Assembly: GCA_016719015.1 (NCBI GenBank)
Contig: JADKAZ010000002.1
Location: forward strand, 186,001 to 250,000
Origin: Chitinophagaceae bacterium
Lineage (GTDB): Bacteria > Bacteroidota > Bacteroidia > Chitinophagales > Chitinophagaceae
Reading direction: 5' to 3'
Length of the DNA stretch: 64,000 nt
The notes under the pieces were generated by a model. That model made no database searches and was not told where the DNA came from. It saw only the letters and a program-made list of their open reading frames with translations. Positions 55,218 through 64,000 of the stretch are shown here, in pieces; the first letter of the stretch is position 1, and every line of letters begins with the position of its first letter. The translations under genes were made by a program, and so were the position numbers.

Positions 55218-56471
55218 TTAATGATGGTGTGGTTTAAACACCGTTTTATAATTAAATTTCTTATGCATCCACACGGCCCAGGCTTCATAGAAATAAATGA
55301 CGTCTACCGCCATTACAATCGTAATCATACTGAGTTTCAAATCTACTTTCAGCCTGTACCGGTCAAATAAGTAAATACCAAGCCATACAAAAAAGATAGC
55401 TGAAGCAACCTGTAAAATTTTTGCCACCAAATGGAACCAGATATGACTTTCAAGGTAGTAACGGACGAAAAACGACATGTGCAGCCAGCATACAAAGACT
55501 GCAATAAGTAATGTTGCCCACAAAGGTACTTTTTTTATGTAGTTTTTTTCCAATGCCATGGAAATAATATTGGCATGCACTACAATTCCGTTCATATCCG
55601 GGTGGGATTTGCCGGCAAATTTTTCATTCATGGGGGAAAATTTCTTATCCTCAATGTCATTGGGATTAGTATTAACATAGGCTAATAATGCAATCCGTCC
55701 CTCTATACTTGCAGAGTCCACATTATCCATAAGCAGGTCTTCTGCATTTACCACCAGGTACTGGCTGGTCCGCCTGGTATAGTTGATAATGACCTTTTGG
55801 TTAGCCTTTTTTTCTAATTTCTGATAGGCTGAAGTGTCAAAGAGCTTTAGTAAAGAAGATGAAAAGGACGGAAGGACAATATTCTTATCATGGTCATCTT
55901 TTTTGAACGGGTAGTAGGTCCTTACCGTTTCTTTATCATCATTGGGAAAATTTACATAACCTACATGATTGCCTTTATGAAGGAAATAGTTGCCTCCGGC
56001 CACAAGTTTATCGGCGGAATCCACCCCATATTTAGCCGCCATTACCAGGTTTTCATTTCTTTTTATTGTTTCTTCCAGTAAGGAGTCTTTATGAGGGTCT
56101 CTTGGACCGTCAAATACCACATCAAGCCCCATGGCTTTAGGTTTATATGATGCAGCTTTGTCTATCAGCAGTGCGATACCTTCTCTATCAGCCTGTCCTA
56201 TGTTTATAATAACAATATTGCTATCAATTGGGGTGGTACTGGCTTTACCCAGTTTGGAATAACTCATGTCATTGAAATCAAAGTCTTTTAACCCCAGTTT
56301 TATTGGGTTTAAAACACCCAGATTAAGGGGGATGGAGCCCAGTACAACAATGAAAATAAACACCCAGATCGTTGCAAAAATGGTATCTCTTTCATAAAGA
56401 TATTTGGTAATATGGCCGTGTACTTTCCTGGCATGGTGGCCGATGTGCTTGTGCAGTGGCTTTTTCATCAA
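55218..56471 (-). CDS. CHASE2 domain membrane protein without a cytoplasmic output domain
   Basis: 417 residues. A basic, His-rich N terminus (HKHIGHHARKVHGH) precedes membrane helix one at about residues 33-53. An extracytoplasmic CHASE2 sensor of about 270 residues follows, with IVIINIGQADREGIALLIDKA and KAMGLDVVFDGPRDP near its start. Three membrane helices (about 322-400) follow and the C terminus ends in HHH. CHASE2 proteins usually continue with a kinase, cyclase or other output module, but none is present. Helices alone follow the sensor, so output must pass to another protein. It is the first gene of a two-gene run with the FecR-like gene and diverges from the caspase gene. Confidence 0.85.
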   Translation of the reverse strand: MMKKPLHKHIGHHARKVHGHITKYLYERDTIFATIWVFIFIVVLGSIPLNLGVLNPIKLGLKDFDFNDMSYSKLGKASTTPIDSNIVIINIGQADREGIALLIDKAASYKPKAMGLDVVFDGPRDPHKDSLLEETIKRNENLVMAAKYGVDSADKLVAGGNYFLHKGNHVGYVNFPNDDKETVRTYYPFKKDDHDKNIVLPSFSSSLLKLFDTSAYQKLEKKANQKVIINYTRRTSQYLVVNAEDLLMDNVDSASIEGRIALLAYVNTNPNDIEDKKFSPMNEKFAGKSHPDMNGIVVHANIISMALEKNYIKKVPLWATLLIAVFVCWLHMSFFVRYYLESHIWFHLVAKILQVASAIFFVWLGIYLFDRYRLKVDLKLSMITIVMAVDVIYFYEAWAVWMHKKFNYKTVFKPHHH

Positions 56472-56656
56472 TGTGGTTTACTATTGGTGGTGGTTATATT
56501 AAATGATTTCTTAATTAGCTGGATGGTTGCAACTTTTTAATCCTTAACATATTCTCCTATTATTTTAACAAACCGGGGTAACCCAAAATTTTAGTCTTTT
56601 TAAAGGGGAAAAATTAGTCATTCCCCTGTAAATCCGTAATTTAGTAAGTCGAATTT

Positions 56657-59600
56657 ATGCCAAAAAACCTTTCCATAATTATTGTTTGCCTGCTTTTGGC
56701 AGGAACCTTACAGCCTGTATTCAGCCAATCTCCTCCTAAACCCCGGGATACCACTATCCTTGGGCCTCAAACCTTTGCGATGGTAATGGGTATTTCAACC
56801 TATAAATATGTTCGTCCCCTTACTTATGCTGATAAAGATGCTGAAATGTTCCGGGATTTTTTGAAATCACCAGCCGGGGGAAAATTGTCGGAAGATAATA
56901 TTTACAGTTTGCTGAATGAGCAGGCTACATTGGCCAATTTTTATACGAAAGGATTTGCCTGGCTAAAGGCCAAAAAATTACAAAAGGGGGACCGTTTGTT
57001 TATTTACCTGGCTGGTCACGGTGATGCGATTGATGAGGACCAGTTCTTTTATCTGACGTACGACTGTAATCCTGCGGGAGATAAAAATAATTACCTGGTT
57101 GGAGGTGCTGTTCAGTTATATAATCTGAAGCTAAAAATTCAGAAGGAAACCGGTAAGGGAGTTGAGGTGTTCTTTATCATGGATGCCTGTCGGAGCAATG
57201 AACTGCCGGGAGGTTCAGAAGGACAAGGTTTCCTGAATGCAGCTATATCTGAAAAAAGAGTAGGTGAAATAATTATGCTGGCTACCGGGGCAGGCCAGGA
57301 ATCGCTGGAAGATGCTTCAATAGGTAATGGCCACGGTTTATTTACCTATTACCTGGTAGATGGTCTGTCCGGTGCAGCAGATTCAATTGGAAATCTTGAC
57401 AGGCAGATTTCAGTAGCTGAGATACAAAAGTATGTTGAAAAAAATGTTCCGACTATCGCCCAGCAGCGGTTTAAAAGAAAACAAGACCCATTTTTTTGTT
57501 GTACGGAGAATGAATCGAAAGTTGTCAGCATTGTAGATACAGCTTACTTGCGGAAATGGATTGAAGCTAAAAGGTTACAGAGCAGGGGCGGGGGCACTTC
57601 TTTTGCTCCTAAGTCAAGAAATATTTTGTTTGGGCCTGCAGATACGCTGCTGATAGATGCTTATAATTTATTCAATAATGCGATAAAAGAAAGTCGCCTG
57701 ATTGGCAAACAGTCTGCTGAATATTATTATGATCTGATGGAAACAAAATATCCGGGTACTTCCTATACGGTAGATGCGCAAACTACATTAGCAGTTGAGT
57801 TTATCAATTTTGCGCAAAGCAAAATCAATTTATACCTGGATTGTAAAGATGCGTCTTCCATTCAGCGGTTGCGGGCACAAATTGACGAGGAGGACAATAG
57901 TGATGAAATAGCTACCAGTCTTAATCGTATGGAAAAAGTGGCTCAACAGGAATTTTATGAAGTGGGTTATATGCTCGAGAAAGCTATCAAATATATTATG
58001 GCTGATGATCCTGATTTCGCAAAGACATTGATGGGAAGAATGTACTTTTTTAAGGCAAGGGGTTATTTTGCAAACAATAGAAAAACAGTAGATATCGGCA
58101 GTGCTTTTCAATATGCTTATACCGCTTACGCTTCTGACCGCAACGCTGCTTATATCCTTAATACATTATCATCCTTGCACCTTGATAATAATAAAATTGA
58201 CAGTGCGATTTTTTATGCCAAGAAGGCCATTATTTCGGCACCCAAATGGAGATATCCTTACGTAACCCTGGCCTTTGCCTATAAAACATTGAGCCGCCCT
58301 GATTCTGCCATAAAGTACTATCGCAAATCAATTGAAGTAAGTCCTGATAATGCCGATGCCTATGTAGATCTCGGGCATTATTATTATTCATTATCAAAAG
58401 GAGATTCTGCTGTTACTTATTATGAAAAGGCATTGACCATTGAACCCAATAATCCCTATGCCAGTAATAATATCGGCTGGGTAAATTATACAAGAAAAGA
58501 ATATGACCGGGCTATCCTCTATTTTAAAAGAAGTATTGCGGCCAATCCAAAGTTTATTAATGCCTATAATGGTATAAGCAAAACATTTTTTGAAAGAAAG
58601 CAGTATGACTCCGCCAGAATTTATTATTCAAAAGCTTTTTCTAATTACCAGGATAAGTCAATTGTAAATGTATATATAGGTAATTTTTATAAAGACCTGA
58701 AGGAGTATGATTCTGCCAAAGTTTATTACCGCATGGCGGCCGCATTGGATCCGAATTATGAAGAAGCTTACAATAATCTTGGCCGTGCCAGTTTTGCATT
58801 AAAACAATTAGATTCTGCTAATTATTATTATCGCCGTGCATTGCAGGCTAATCCTTATTCGGCATTTGCCCTCATTAATATCGGTTTGGTGTTTAAGGAA
58901 CTGAAAATGCCTGATTCAACGTATAGTTATTTCCAGCAGGCGGTACGGTTGGAACCCGGAAACCCTTCTATCCTTAATAATTTAGGGGTTGTATATGGCG
59001 AAGAAAAAAATTATGACTCAGCTAAATCGTATTTCAGAAAAGCTCTGTTCATAAGGCCTGATTATAAGCCGGCCTCTAAAAATATTCTGAAGATTTTCAG
59101 GGATTTAAATCAACTGGATTCCGTTACCAATTTTCTCAAAGGGGTATCATTATTTGATCCTAACAGTATAACCTTCATCAACGATGTGGGAATGGCATTT
59201 TTTGATCAGAAGCGATATGACTCAGCAAGGTGGTACATCCGTAAAGCGATGCTAAAGGATTCGCAAAACCCCCAGTTGTATAATAATCTTGGCCTTGTAT
59301 TCCAGGGAATGAAACAATATGACTCGGCAAGGGTAAATATGCAGAAAGCATTATGGCTTGATCCGGAAAACCCACTTTTTATGTCTAATCTGAGTGGGGT
59401 ATTCAGGCAGTTAAAACAATATGATTCTGCTGCTTATTATTTTAAAAAGCAATTGCTCCGCAAAGGAGAATTGAATGCCCAGGCATACCAGGATATTGGC
59501 AATTTTTATACGGATATGAAAGTGTATGACTCTGCCATTGTTTATTATAAAAAAGTAATCCGGTTGAATGACAGGTATGCCGCAGCCTACTTCAGGACTG

Positions 59601-59986
59601 GTACTGCCTATCTCAGTATGGAAATGAATGACTCTGCTTTGAATTATTTGCAAAAGGCCTTGCAAATAAACCCGGAACTGCAAGGTGGCAGCCTTAATCT
59701 CGGGCTGGCTTACCATGCCTTGCAGCAATACGACTCAGCTGTAGTTCATTTACAGAAGGCCATTCGTCTTGAACCAACAAAAGCTAAGACATATTATGAG
59801 TTGGCCTGTACATATGCTTTGTTGAATAAACCCGAACAAGCTATTCTATATTTACGGCAGACTTTTGAGAGGGGGTACAAAAATGTGGAATCACTTATCA
59901 CAGACCCCGATTTAACAGGGCTTAAAGATTACAAAGAATTTCAGGCTATTTTAGATAAGTATCTGCCAGATTGGAGAAATCGATAG
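56657..59986 (+). CDS. Secreted caspase-family protease fused to about 17 TPRs
   Basis: 1109 residues with a signal peptide (MPKNLSIIIVCLLLAGTLQPVFSQ). A C14 caspase-like domain occupies about residues 30-285. The catalytic dyad is H121 in YLAGHGD and C178 in FIMDACRS, both in the expected contexts, so it should be active. A linker is followed by about 17 TPRs of roughly 34 residues each from about residue 420 to the end, nearly all with the phrase YDSA. Export and TPR spacing suggest a periplasmic or outer-membrane-facing scaffold that brings substrates to the protease. It is divergent from the CHASE2 gene by 185 bases, which implies a joint control region. Confidence 0.9.
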   Translation: MPKNLSIIIVCLLLAGTLQPVFSQSPPKPRDTTILGPQTFAMVMGISTYKYVRPLTYADKDAEMFRDFLKSPAGGKLSEDNIYSLLNEQATLANFYTKGFAWLKAKKLQKGDRLFIYLAGHGDAIDEDQFFYLTYDCNPAGDKNNYLVGGAVQLYNLKLKIQKETGKGVEVFFIMDACRSNELPGGSEGQGFLNAAISEKRVGEIIMLATGAGQESLEDASIGNGHGLFTYYLVDGLSGAADSIGNLDRQISVAEIQKYVEKNVPTIAQQRFKRKQDPFFCCTENESKVVSIVDTAYLRKWIEAKRLQSRGGGTSFAPKSRNILFGPADTLLIDAYNLFNNAIKESRLIGKQSAEYYYDLMETKYPGTSYTVDAQTTLAVEFINFAQSKINLYLDCKDASSIQRLRAQIDEEDNSDEIATSLNRMEKVAQQEFYEVGYMLEKAIKYIMADDPDFAKTLMGRMYFFKARGYFANNRKTVDIGSAFQYAYTAYASDRNAAYILNTLSSLHLDNNKIDSAIFYAKKAIISAPKWRYPYVTLAFAYKTLSRPDSAIKYYRKSIEVSPDNADAYVDLGHYYYSLSKGDSAVTYYEKALTIEPNNPYASNNIGWVNYTRKEYDRAILYFKRSIAANPKFINAYNGISKTFFERKQYDSARIYYSKAFSNYQDKSIVNVYIGNFYKDLKEYDSAKVYYRMAAALDPNYEEAYNNLGRASFALKQLDSANYYYRRALQANPYSAFALINIGLVFKELKMPDSTYSYFQQAVRLEPGNPSILNNLGVVYGEEKNYDSAKSYFRKALFIRPDYKPASKNILKIFRDLNQLDSVTNFLKGVSLFDPNSITFINDVGMAFFDQKRYDSARWYIRKAMLKDSQNPQLYNNLGLVFQGMKQYDSARVNMQKALWLDPENPLFMSNLSGVFRQLKQYDSAAYYFKKQLLRKGELNAQAYQDIGNFYTDMKVYDSAIVYYKKVIRLNDRYAAAYFRTGTAYLSMEMNDSALNYLQKALQINPELQGGSLNLGLAYHALQQYDSAVVHLQKAIRLEPTKAKTYYELACTYALLNKPEQAILYLRQTFERGYKNVESLITDPDLTGLKDYKEFQAILDKYLPDWRNR

Positions 59987-60078
59987 CAATTCTATTATTT
60001 ACCACTTTTACCATTACTGTTTTTGCCTTATATTTGCCGCCCACCTTCACTAAAGTGTCGGTGGGTAAACCCCAAAAT

Positions 60079-60152
60079 GGCCCCGTAGCTCAACTGAATA
60101 GAGTATTTGACTACGGATCAAAAGGTTCCAGGTTTGAATCCTGGCGGGGTCA
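60079..60152 (+). tRNA. tRNA-Arg, anticodon ACG
   Basis: A 74-base cloverleaf. The acceptor GGCCCCG pairs with CGGGGTC, the anticodon loop reads CTACGGA (ACG at positions 34-36), and the T arm has GGTTTGAATCC. The discriminator is A and CCA is not encoded. It reads CGU, and with inosine at position 34, CGC and CGA. A terminator follows. Confidence 0.95.
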
Positions 60153-60157
60153 CAAAA

Positions 60158-60178
60158 AAACCGGCTTAATGCTGGTTT
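60158..60178 (+). terminator. tRNA-Arg terminator
   Basis: An 8-bp stem AAACCGGC/GCTGGTTT (one wobble) with a TTAAT loop runs directly into eight T. Confidence 0.85.
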
Positions 60179-60267
60179 TTTTTGTTTTTAAACAGGTTAT
60201 TGCCTGTTATTAATCATTAATAATTTACAGGTTTCAATATACTTTTATCCCGGAAAAATTATTATCC

Positions 60268-61125
60268 ATGCATTTACTTTTAGCTGGGATTTTCTATCTC
60301 TTTACTTCCTCTTCTTCCACAGACAATCAAACAACCTGTTCTCTGGTTTCCGATGCCGATACAACTATTCCTTTTTCCCGGGAAGCACCAATGTATCATT
60401 TTGATACCTTAAAAGGGAAAACCGCTGTTACTGATTTTTATGCAAAATATGATACTACGGAATTGGAAATCATACTTGCTATTAACAGGATTAACAAAAG
60501 TGTAATTAAGAAAGATAAGGTGCTGGTGATGCCAGACACTTTGTTACCCGAATTGCTTTTCTATTCTCCCTATCCTGAATCGCTACAAGGGTTTGATACG
60601 TTGCCAAAGCTGGTTTTAATCTCCCGCCGCATACAGGCTTTTGCAATATATGAGAACGGAAAGTTAACCCGGTGGGGGCCTGTTAGCTCCGGCAAAAAAA
60701 GTACACCTACACCGGCGGGGTTGTTTCATACAAACTTTAAAGCCAAAGTGAAAATCAGCTCAGAAAACAGCGACTGGATTATGCCCTGGTATTTTAATTT
60801 TTATGCTAAAAGGGGGATTGCTATGCATCAGTTCTTCTTACCAGGTTATCCGGCCAGCCATGCCTGTGTAAGAATGCAGGCAAAAGATGCTAAATGGATT
60901 TTTGACTGGGCCGACACCTGGAAGGTTTCCGCAAAGACTGGTGCAGTTACTAAGACAGGTACACCGGTCATAATTTTTGGTGACTATGCGTATGGCACCA
61001 CTCAACCGTGGTTAAACCTACCTATCGATAAATATTCAACAATGATTACTCCAATTGAAATGGATGAAATTAATTCTTATCTGCCAGTAATAAATACGGA
61101 TGTCGTTTTGCGTACTGTAAAATAA
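60268..61125 (+). CDS. Exported L,D-transpeptidase (YkuD domain) with LysM-like segment
   Basis: 285 residues. A short hydrophobic N terminus (LLLAGIFYLFTSSSS) acts as a signal or anchor. An apparent LysM-like stretch (about residues 55-100, ending VLVMPD) precedes the YkuD domain. The catalytic motif is ASHACVRM (Cys at about residue 200), with the preceding MHQFFLPG supplying the His. The usual form is SHGCVRL; here Ala replaces Gly, which is an accepted variant. Such enzymes make 3-3 peptidoglycan cross-links or attach lipoproteins. It stands alone between the tRNA and a bidirectional terminator. Confidence 0.9.
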   Translation: MHLLLAGIFYLFTSSSSTDNQTTCSLVSDADTTIPFSREAPMYHFDTLKGKTAVTDFYAKYDTTELEIILAINRINKSVIKKDKVLVMPDTLLPELLFYSPYPESLQGFDTLPKLVLISRRIQAFAIYENGKLTRWGPVSSGKKSTPTPAGLFHTNFKAKVKISSENSDWIMPWYFNFYAKRGIAMHQFFLPGYPASHACVRMQAKDAKWIFDWADTWKVSAKTGAVTKTGTPVIIFGDYAYGTTQPWLNLPIDKYSTMITPIEMDEINSYLPVINTDVVLRTVK

Positions 61126-61156
61126 AAAACTCTGCTAGTTGGATAGCAGAGTTTTT
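61125..61156. terminator. Bidirectional terminator after the L,D-transpeptidase gene
   Basis: A perfect 13-bp stem AAAAACTCTGCTA/TAGCAGAGTTTTT with a six-base loop sits between the transpeptidase gene and the convergent BI-1 gene. Confidence 0.9.
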
Positions 61157-61173
61157 ATTTAAAGGATGGTCAA

Positions 61174-61926
61174 TTAATTTCTTTGAAGCTTGGATAACAG
61201 GCGAAGTAGTTCCAGGTACAGCCATACAATGGTAACCAGTAATCCAAAAGCACTATACCATTCCATATATTTAGCTGCTCTCAGTTCGACGCCTTTCTCT
61301 ATGGTATCAAAATTTAATAACAGATTAAATGCTGCCAGCCCTACTACTAAAATGGAAAATCCAATACCCAGGGGTGTTGCAGCATTGGTGAATGATCCGA
61401 TTGGTGAACCCATAACGAGGTAGGTAATCCACTGAATCATGTAGAATACACCGATCGCTATAGTGGCCACTGTTACTATCGATCTTAATTTTTGAGTAAC
61501 CTTAATGATTCTGTACCTGTACAATAAGAACATAACAAGAGTGACGAGCAATGTTAATGCGACAGCCTGTGTTGGCAATCCAGGGTAAGCATGGTTATAC
61601 ATGGCAGAGATGGATCCAACAAACAGGCCTTCTAAAATAGCATATGCAGGTGCTATGTATGCAGACCATTGCTTTTTAAACATCATTAACAGGGCTAATG
61701 CTAATCCTCCAAACACACCAGTTAGCATTAATGGCATAGGATCGCTGCCCTTGTCATATTGACCCCATGCAAAAAGTGTTGATGCAATCATAAGAGCCAT
61801 CAGAACACCAAATTTGTTCATTGTACCGGTGATGGTCATTTCTTCCCCGGTACTCATTCCTTCTAAAATGGTACCCTGGTAAGTTTTCTCCTGCAGAGTG
61901 GGGTTGCTCGATTTGAATATTGACAT
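61174..61926 (-). CDS. Bax inhibitor-1/YccA family membrane protein
   Basis: 250 residues from ATG 61926 (MSIFKSSNPTLQEK); the open frame up to 61989 adds a segment overlapping the NagB gene and is skipped. Seven membrane helices are visible, with the family's N-terminal segment TYQGTILEGMSTGEEMTITG of the BaxI_1-type bacterial subgroup. Bacterial members are proposed proton-sensitive calcium leak channels; the physiological role is not known. It lies 50 bases downstream of the nagB-type gene on the same strand, so the two may be co-transcribed. Confidence 0.9.
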   Translation of the reverse strand: MSIFKSSNPTLQEKTYQGTILEGMSTGEEMTITGTMNKFGVLMALMIASTLFAWGQYDKGSDPMPLMLTGVFGGLALALLMMFKKQWSAYIAPAYAILEGLFVGSISAMYNHAYPGLPTQAVALTLLVTLVMFLLYRYRIIKVTQKLRSIVTVATIAIGVFYMIQWITYLVMGSPIGSFTNAATPLGIGFSILVVGLAAFNLLLNFDTIEKGVELRAAKYMEWYSAFGLLVTIVWLYLELLRLLSKLQRN

Positions 61927-61976
61927 AGTTGATTTTTTAAAGTATAAATTTAGGGAGAAATCGGAAATTAAACCTG

Positions 61977-63905
61977 TTAATAATGCCATCGCACAAATGC
62001 TTCCATGGCTGCATAGTGTGTCAGCCCCAGGTCAGCATAAAGATTTGCGGTATCTGCATTCCGTTCCTCTGCCCGTTGCCAGAACTCTCTTGAATCGCTG
62101 CCCTGGAAAGGAACCATGTCTTTTTGAGATTGATGAATGAAAATTCCAAAACGTTTCTTTAATACCTGGTCAGGGCTCATGGGTATTGCCATTTCTATTT
62201 CTTCAATATTCCATTCCTGCCAGGCACCTTTATAGAGCCAGAGCCAGCAATCAGTTATCCAGTCATCTTCATCTGCTTTTATCCGCTTTAGTGCTTCAAG
62301 TACCACTTCGAAACAAATAATATGAGTGCCATGCGGGTCAGCAAAGTCACCAGCACAAAAAACTTGCTGAGGTTTTATTTTACGGAGTAAATCCATTGTG
62401 ACTTTAATATCCTTTTCGCTCATTGGTTTTTTCTCAATCGTTCCTGTTTCATAAAAAGGAAGATTTTGAAAATGAATGTTTTTATCGGGAATGCCCACGT
62501 AGCGGCAGGTTGCTTTTGCTTCACCACGTCGGATCAAACCTTTAATAGAACGAATTGTAGGTGTGTCAACCTGGTTTGATTTTTTCCGGGCTAAAAATTT
62601 TCTTGCATTATCTAATATCTTGCCGGATTTGCTGGTATCAATGCCGGCAATTTCTTCAAAGCCTACAGCGAAATCAAGAAACCTTGTTACAAATTCATCT
62701 GTTACCGCAATATTGCCGCTTGTCTGGTAACCAACATGTACATCATGGCCCTGGTCGTGTAATCGTTGAAAGGTACCGCCCATGCTGATGATATCATCAT
62801 CCGGGTGAGGGGAGAAGATGATAACTCTTTTTGGATAAGGTGATGATCGTTCCGGGTGACCTGGTATAACGGAATTTGGTTTTCCACCCGGCCAACCGGT
62901 GATGGAATCCCGCAGCATATAATATACCTGAAGGTTGATTTCATATGCATCACCTTTTTCTACCAGTAAATCACTTAAGCCATATTCGTTATAATCTGTG
63001 TTGGTTAAACTGAGTACCGGTTTCTTTAATTTCAACGCCATGTTCACCACCGCTTTCTTTATCATCTTCGGTGTCCAGTCGCAATCACCGGTTAACCATG
63101 GTGATTTATTTCTTGTTAATTCAGCCGCCGCTGTTTCATCTACCACAAAAGTTACATCATCATGATTCTGTAATAACGAAGCAGGTACTTGTTCTGTGTC
63201 ATCATCTTCTACAGCTTTTTTAATAACAGGAGCTTTGGCGCTGCCCCATGCCATCAAAATAATTTTCTTTGATTGTAAAATAGTACTGATGCCCATCGTA
63301 ACGGCAAGCCGGGGTACCTGGGAGATATTGGTAAACTCATATGAATTGGCAATCCGGGTGGAGTTATCCAACGTTATCAGCCTCGTTTTGGAATATATGC
63401 CCGAACCTGGTTCGTTGAAGCCAATATGACCATTGTTTCCTATGCCAAGAATTTGCAAATCTATTCCACCGGCATCCTTTATCATTTTTTCATACTGCCG
63501 GCAATGTTCTTTAATATCTTCTTTCTTTATTGCGCCATTCGGGATATGAATATTTTTCGGGTTGATGTCAATATGGTCAAAAAGATTGGCCCGCATAAAA
63601 CGATTATAGCTTTGCAACGCATCGTTATCAATGGGGTAGTATTCATCCAGGTTAAAGGTGATGACGTTTTTAAAACTTAATTTTTCTTCCTGGTGCAGCC
63701 GTACCAATTCAGCATACAAAGATTTTGGACTGGAACCCGTCGCTAATCCCAATACACATTTTTCTTTTTTTGTTTGTTTATCCCTGATAAAATCAGCGAC
63801 TTGGCGGGCAACGAAAACGGAACCGTCTTGCGAGGTAGGAAAAATCTTAACCGGAATCTTTTCAAAACTGTCGGATAGATCTATCTGGGCAGCTTGTTTG
63901 GCCAT
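61977..63905 (-). CDS. nagB: Glucosamine-6-phosphate deaminase fused to a PIG-L type de-N-acetylase
   Basis: 642 residues. The N-terminal half (about 15-280) is NagB, with VLGLATGSSPKSLYAELV, NLDEYYPID and GIGNNGHIGFNEPGS. It turns glucosamine-6-phosphate into fructose-6-phosphate and ammonia. The C-terminal half (about 365-600) is a PIG-L/LmbE domain, a metal-dependent deacetylase of N-acetyl-glucosaminyl compounds, with the zinc motif HPDDD (SPHPDDDIISMGGT) and DPHGTH near residue 540. Bacteroidota commonly carry this fusion. The substrates of the second domain are unknown; together the halves may take N-acetylated aminosugars to glycolysis. Confidence 0.93.
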   Translation of the reverse strand: MAKQAAQIDLSDSFEKIPVKIFPTSQDGSVFVARQVADFIRDKQTKKEKCVLGLATGSSPKSLYAELVRLHQEEKLSFKNVITFNLDEYYPIDNDALQSYNRFMRANLFDHIDINPKNIHIPNGAIKKEDIKEHCRQYEKMIKDAGGIDLQILGIGNNGHIGFNEPGSGIYSKTRLITLDNSTRIANSYEFTNISQVPRLAVTMGISTILQSKKIILMAWGSAKAPVIKKAVEDDDTEQVPASLLQNHDDVTFVVDETAAAELTRNKSPWLTGDCDWTPKMIKKAVVNMALKLKKPVLSLTNTDYNEYGLSDLLVEKGDAYEINLQVYYMLRDSITGWPGGKPNSVIPGHPERSSPYPKRVIIFSPHPDDDIISMGGTFQRLHDQGHDVHVGYQTSGNIAVTDEFVTRFLDFAVGFEEIAGIDTSKSGKILDNARKFLARKKSNQVDTPTIRSIKGLIRRGEAKATCRYVGIPDKNIHFQNLPFYETGTIEKKPMSEKDIKVTMDLLRKIKPQQVFCAGDFADPHGTHIICFEVVLEALKRIKADEDDWITDCWLWLYKGAWQEWNIEEIEMAIPMSPDQVLKKRFGIFIHQSQKDMVPFQGSDSREFWQRAEERNADTANLYADLGLTHYAAMEAFVRWHY

Positions 63906-64000
63906 TATGTTGGTTTGAGTTATAAAGATAGAAATTATATTGAAGGTTTTTGCGGCTTTTTGCAGGTTAATGCTTGGTTTTAACCGCGGAGACGGAGGGA
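63906..64000. repeat. nagB upstream region and edge of a likely intergenic repeat
   Basis: Near-consensus TATCTTTA (minus strand, about 63933-63926) may serve nagB. The last ~25 bases (TTTTAACCGCGGAGACGGAG) look like the start of the AACCGCAGAG-type dispersed repeats found in many Bacteroidota, cut off by the window. Confidence 0.35.

Noticed and set aside
54281..59986. Anti-phage defence island
   Set aside because: Caspase-fold proteins occur in defence systems, but this one is exported and the neighbours are housekeeping genes, so there is no positive evidence for a defence role.

Overview
The window reads as a chromosome segment of a Bacteroidota bacterium, most likely Chitinophagaceae or a near relative. 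The reasons are the many exported proteins with a type IX secretion (T9SS) C-terminal sorting domain, a fused SecDF, a long NusB, an electron-transfer flavoprotein pair, a stand-alone catalytic methylmalonyl-CoA mutase subunit, TAnnTTTG -7 promoter boxes, and gene starts without clear Shine-Dalgarno sites. I see no plasmid, phage or CRISPR signature. The family call is inference.

Layout. 0-8.8 kb: a cut-off ORF, glnS, a class C serine hydrolase, a large internally duplicated surface protein, methylmalonyl-CoA mutase translationally coupled to a small membrane protein, and an IscA-type protein. 8.9-17.5 kb: housekeeping genes (secDF, a class A beta-lactamase-fold protein, an aspartate aminotransferase, coaE, yajC, a DUF1573 lipoprotein, nusB). 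17.6-27 kb: two large T9SS cargo proteins flank groES-groEL. 27-34 kb: a double-OmpA protein, an ABC-F ATPase, an APC permease, a CHU_C-type exported protein and an SDR. 34.2-44.2 kb is accessory: three clusters of CCGGG-loop-CCCGG hairpins arranged as head-to-head pairs, two near-identical GIY-YIG nuclease genes lying inside them, an outer-membrane barrel protein, a small membrane protein and two more T9SS cargo proteins. 44.2-46.6 kb: ornithine aminotransferase, then 1.2 kb without an intact gene that holds a decayed IS200-type (HUH, REP-associated-like) transposase and its palindromes. 46.6-54.2 kb: housekeeping genes (VOC protein, ispE, bifunctional nuclease, etfAB, tilS, rhomboid, rlmH). 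54.3-60 kb: a module of a FecR-like exported protein, a CHASE2 membrane sensor and a divergent secreted caspase-TPR protein. 60-64 kb: tRNA-Arg(ACG), an L,D-transpeptidase, a Bax-inhibitor-1 protein and a NagB/PIG-L fusion.

Two points stand out. First, the hairpin pairs look like short, non-autonomous versions of an element whose full copy carries the GIY-YIG gene between the same two hairpins. This resembles the REPIN/RAYT arrangement but with a different nuclease. Second, seven single-base indels, most of them in or next to homopolymers, break six otherwise well-conserved genes (groES, an ABC-F gene, ispE, a DUF151 nuclease and two T9SS genes). One repeat also holds a 60-base low-complexity stretch. 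Consensus error in the source assembly is the simplest explanation, so those genes are probably intact in the organism.

All calls are from reading the sequence and knowing the families; no database search was run.
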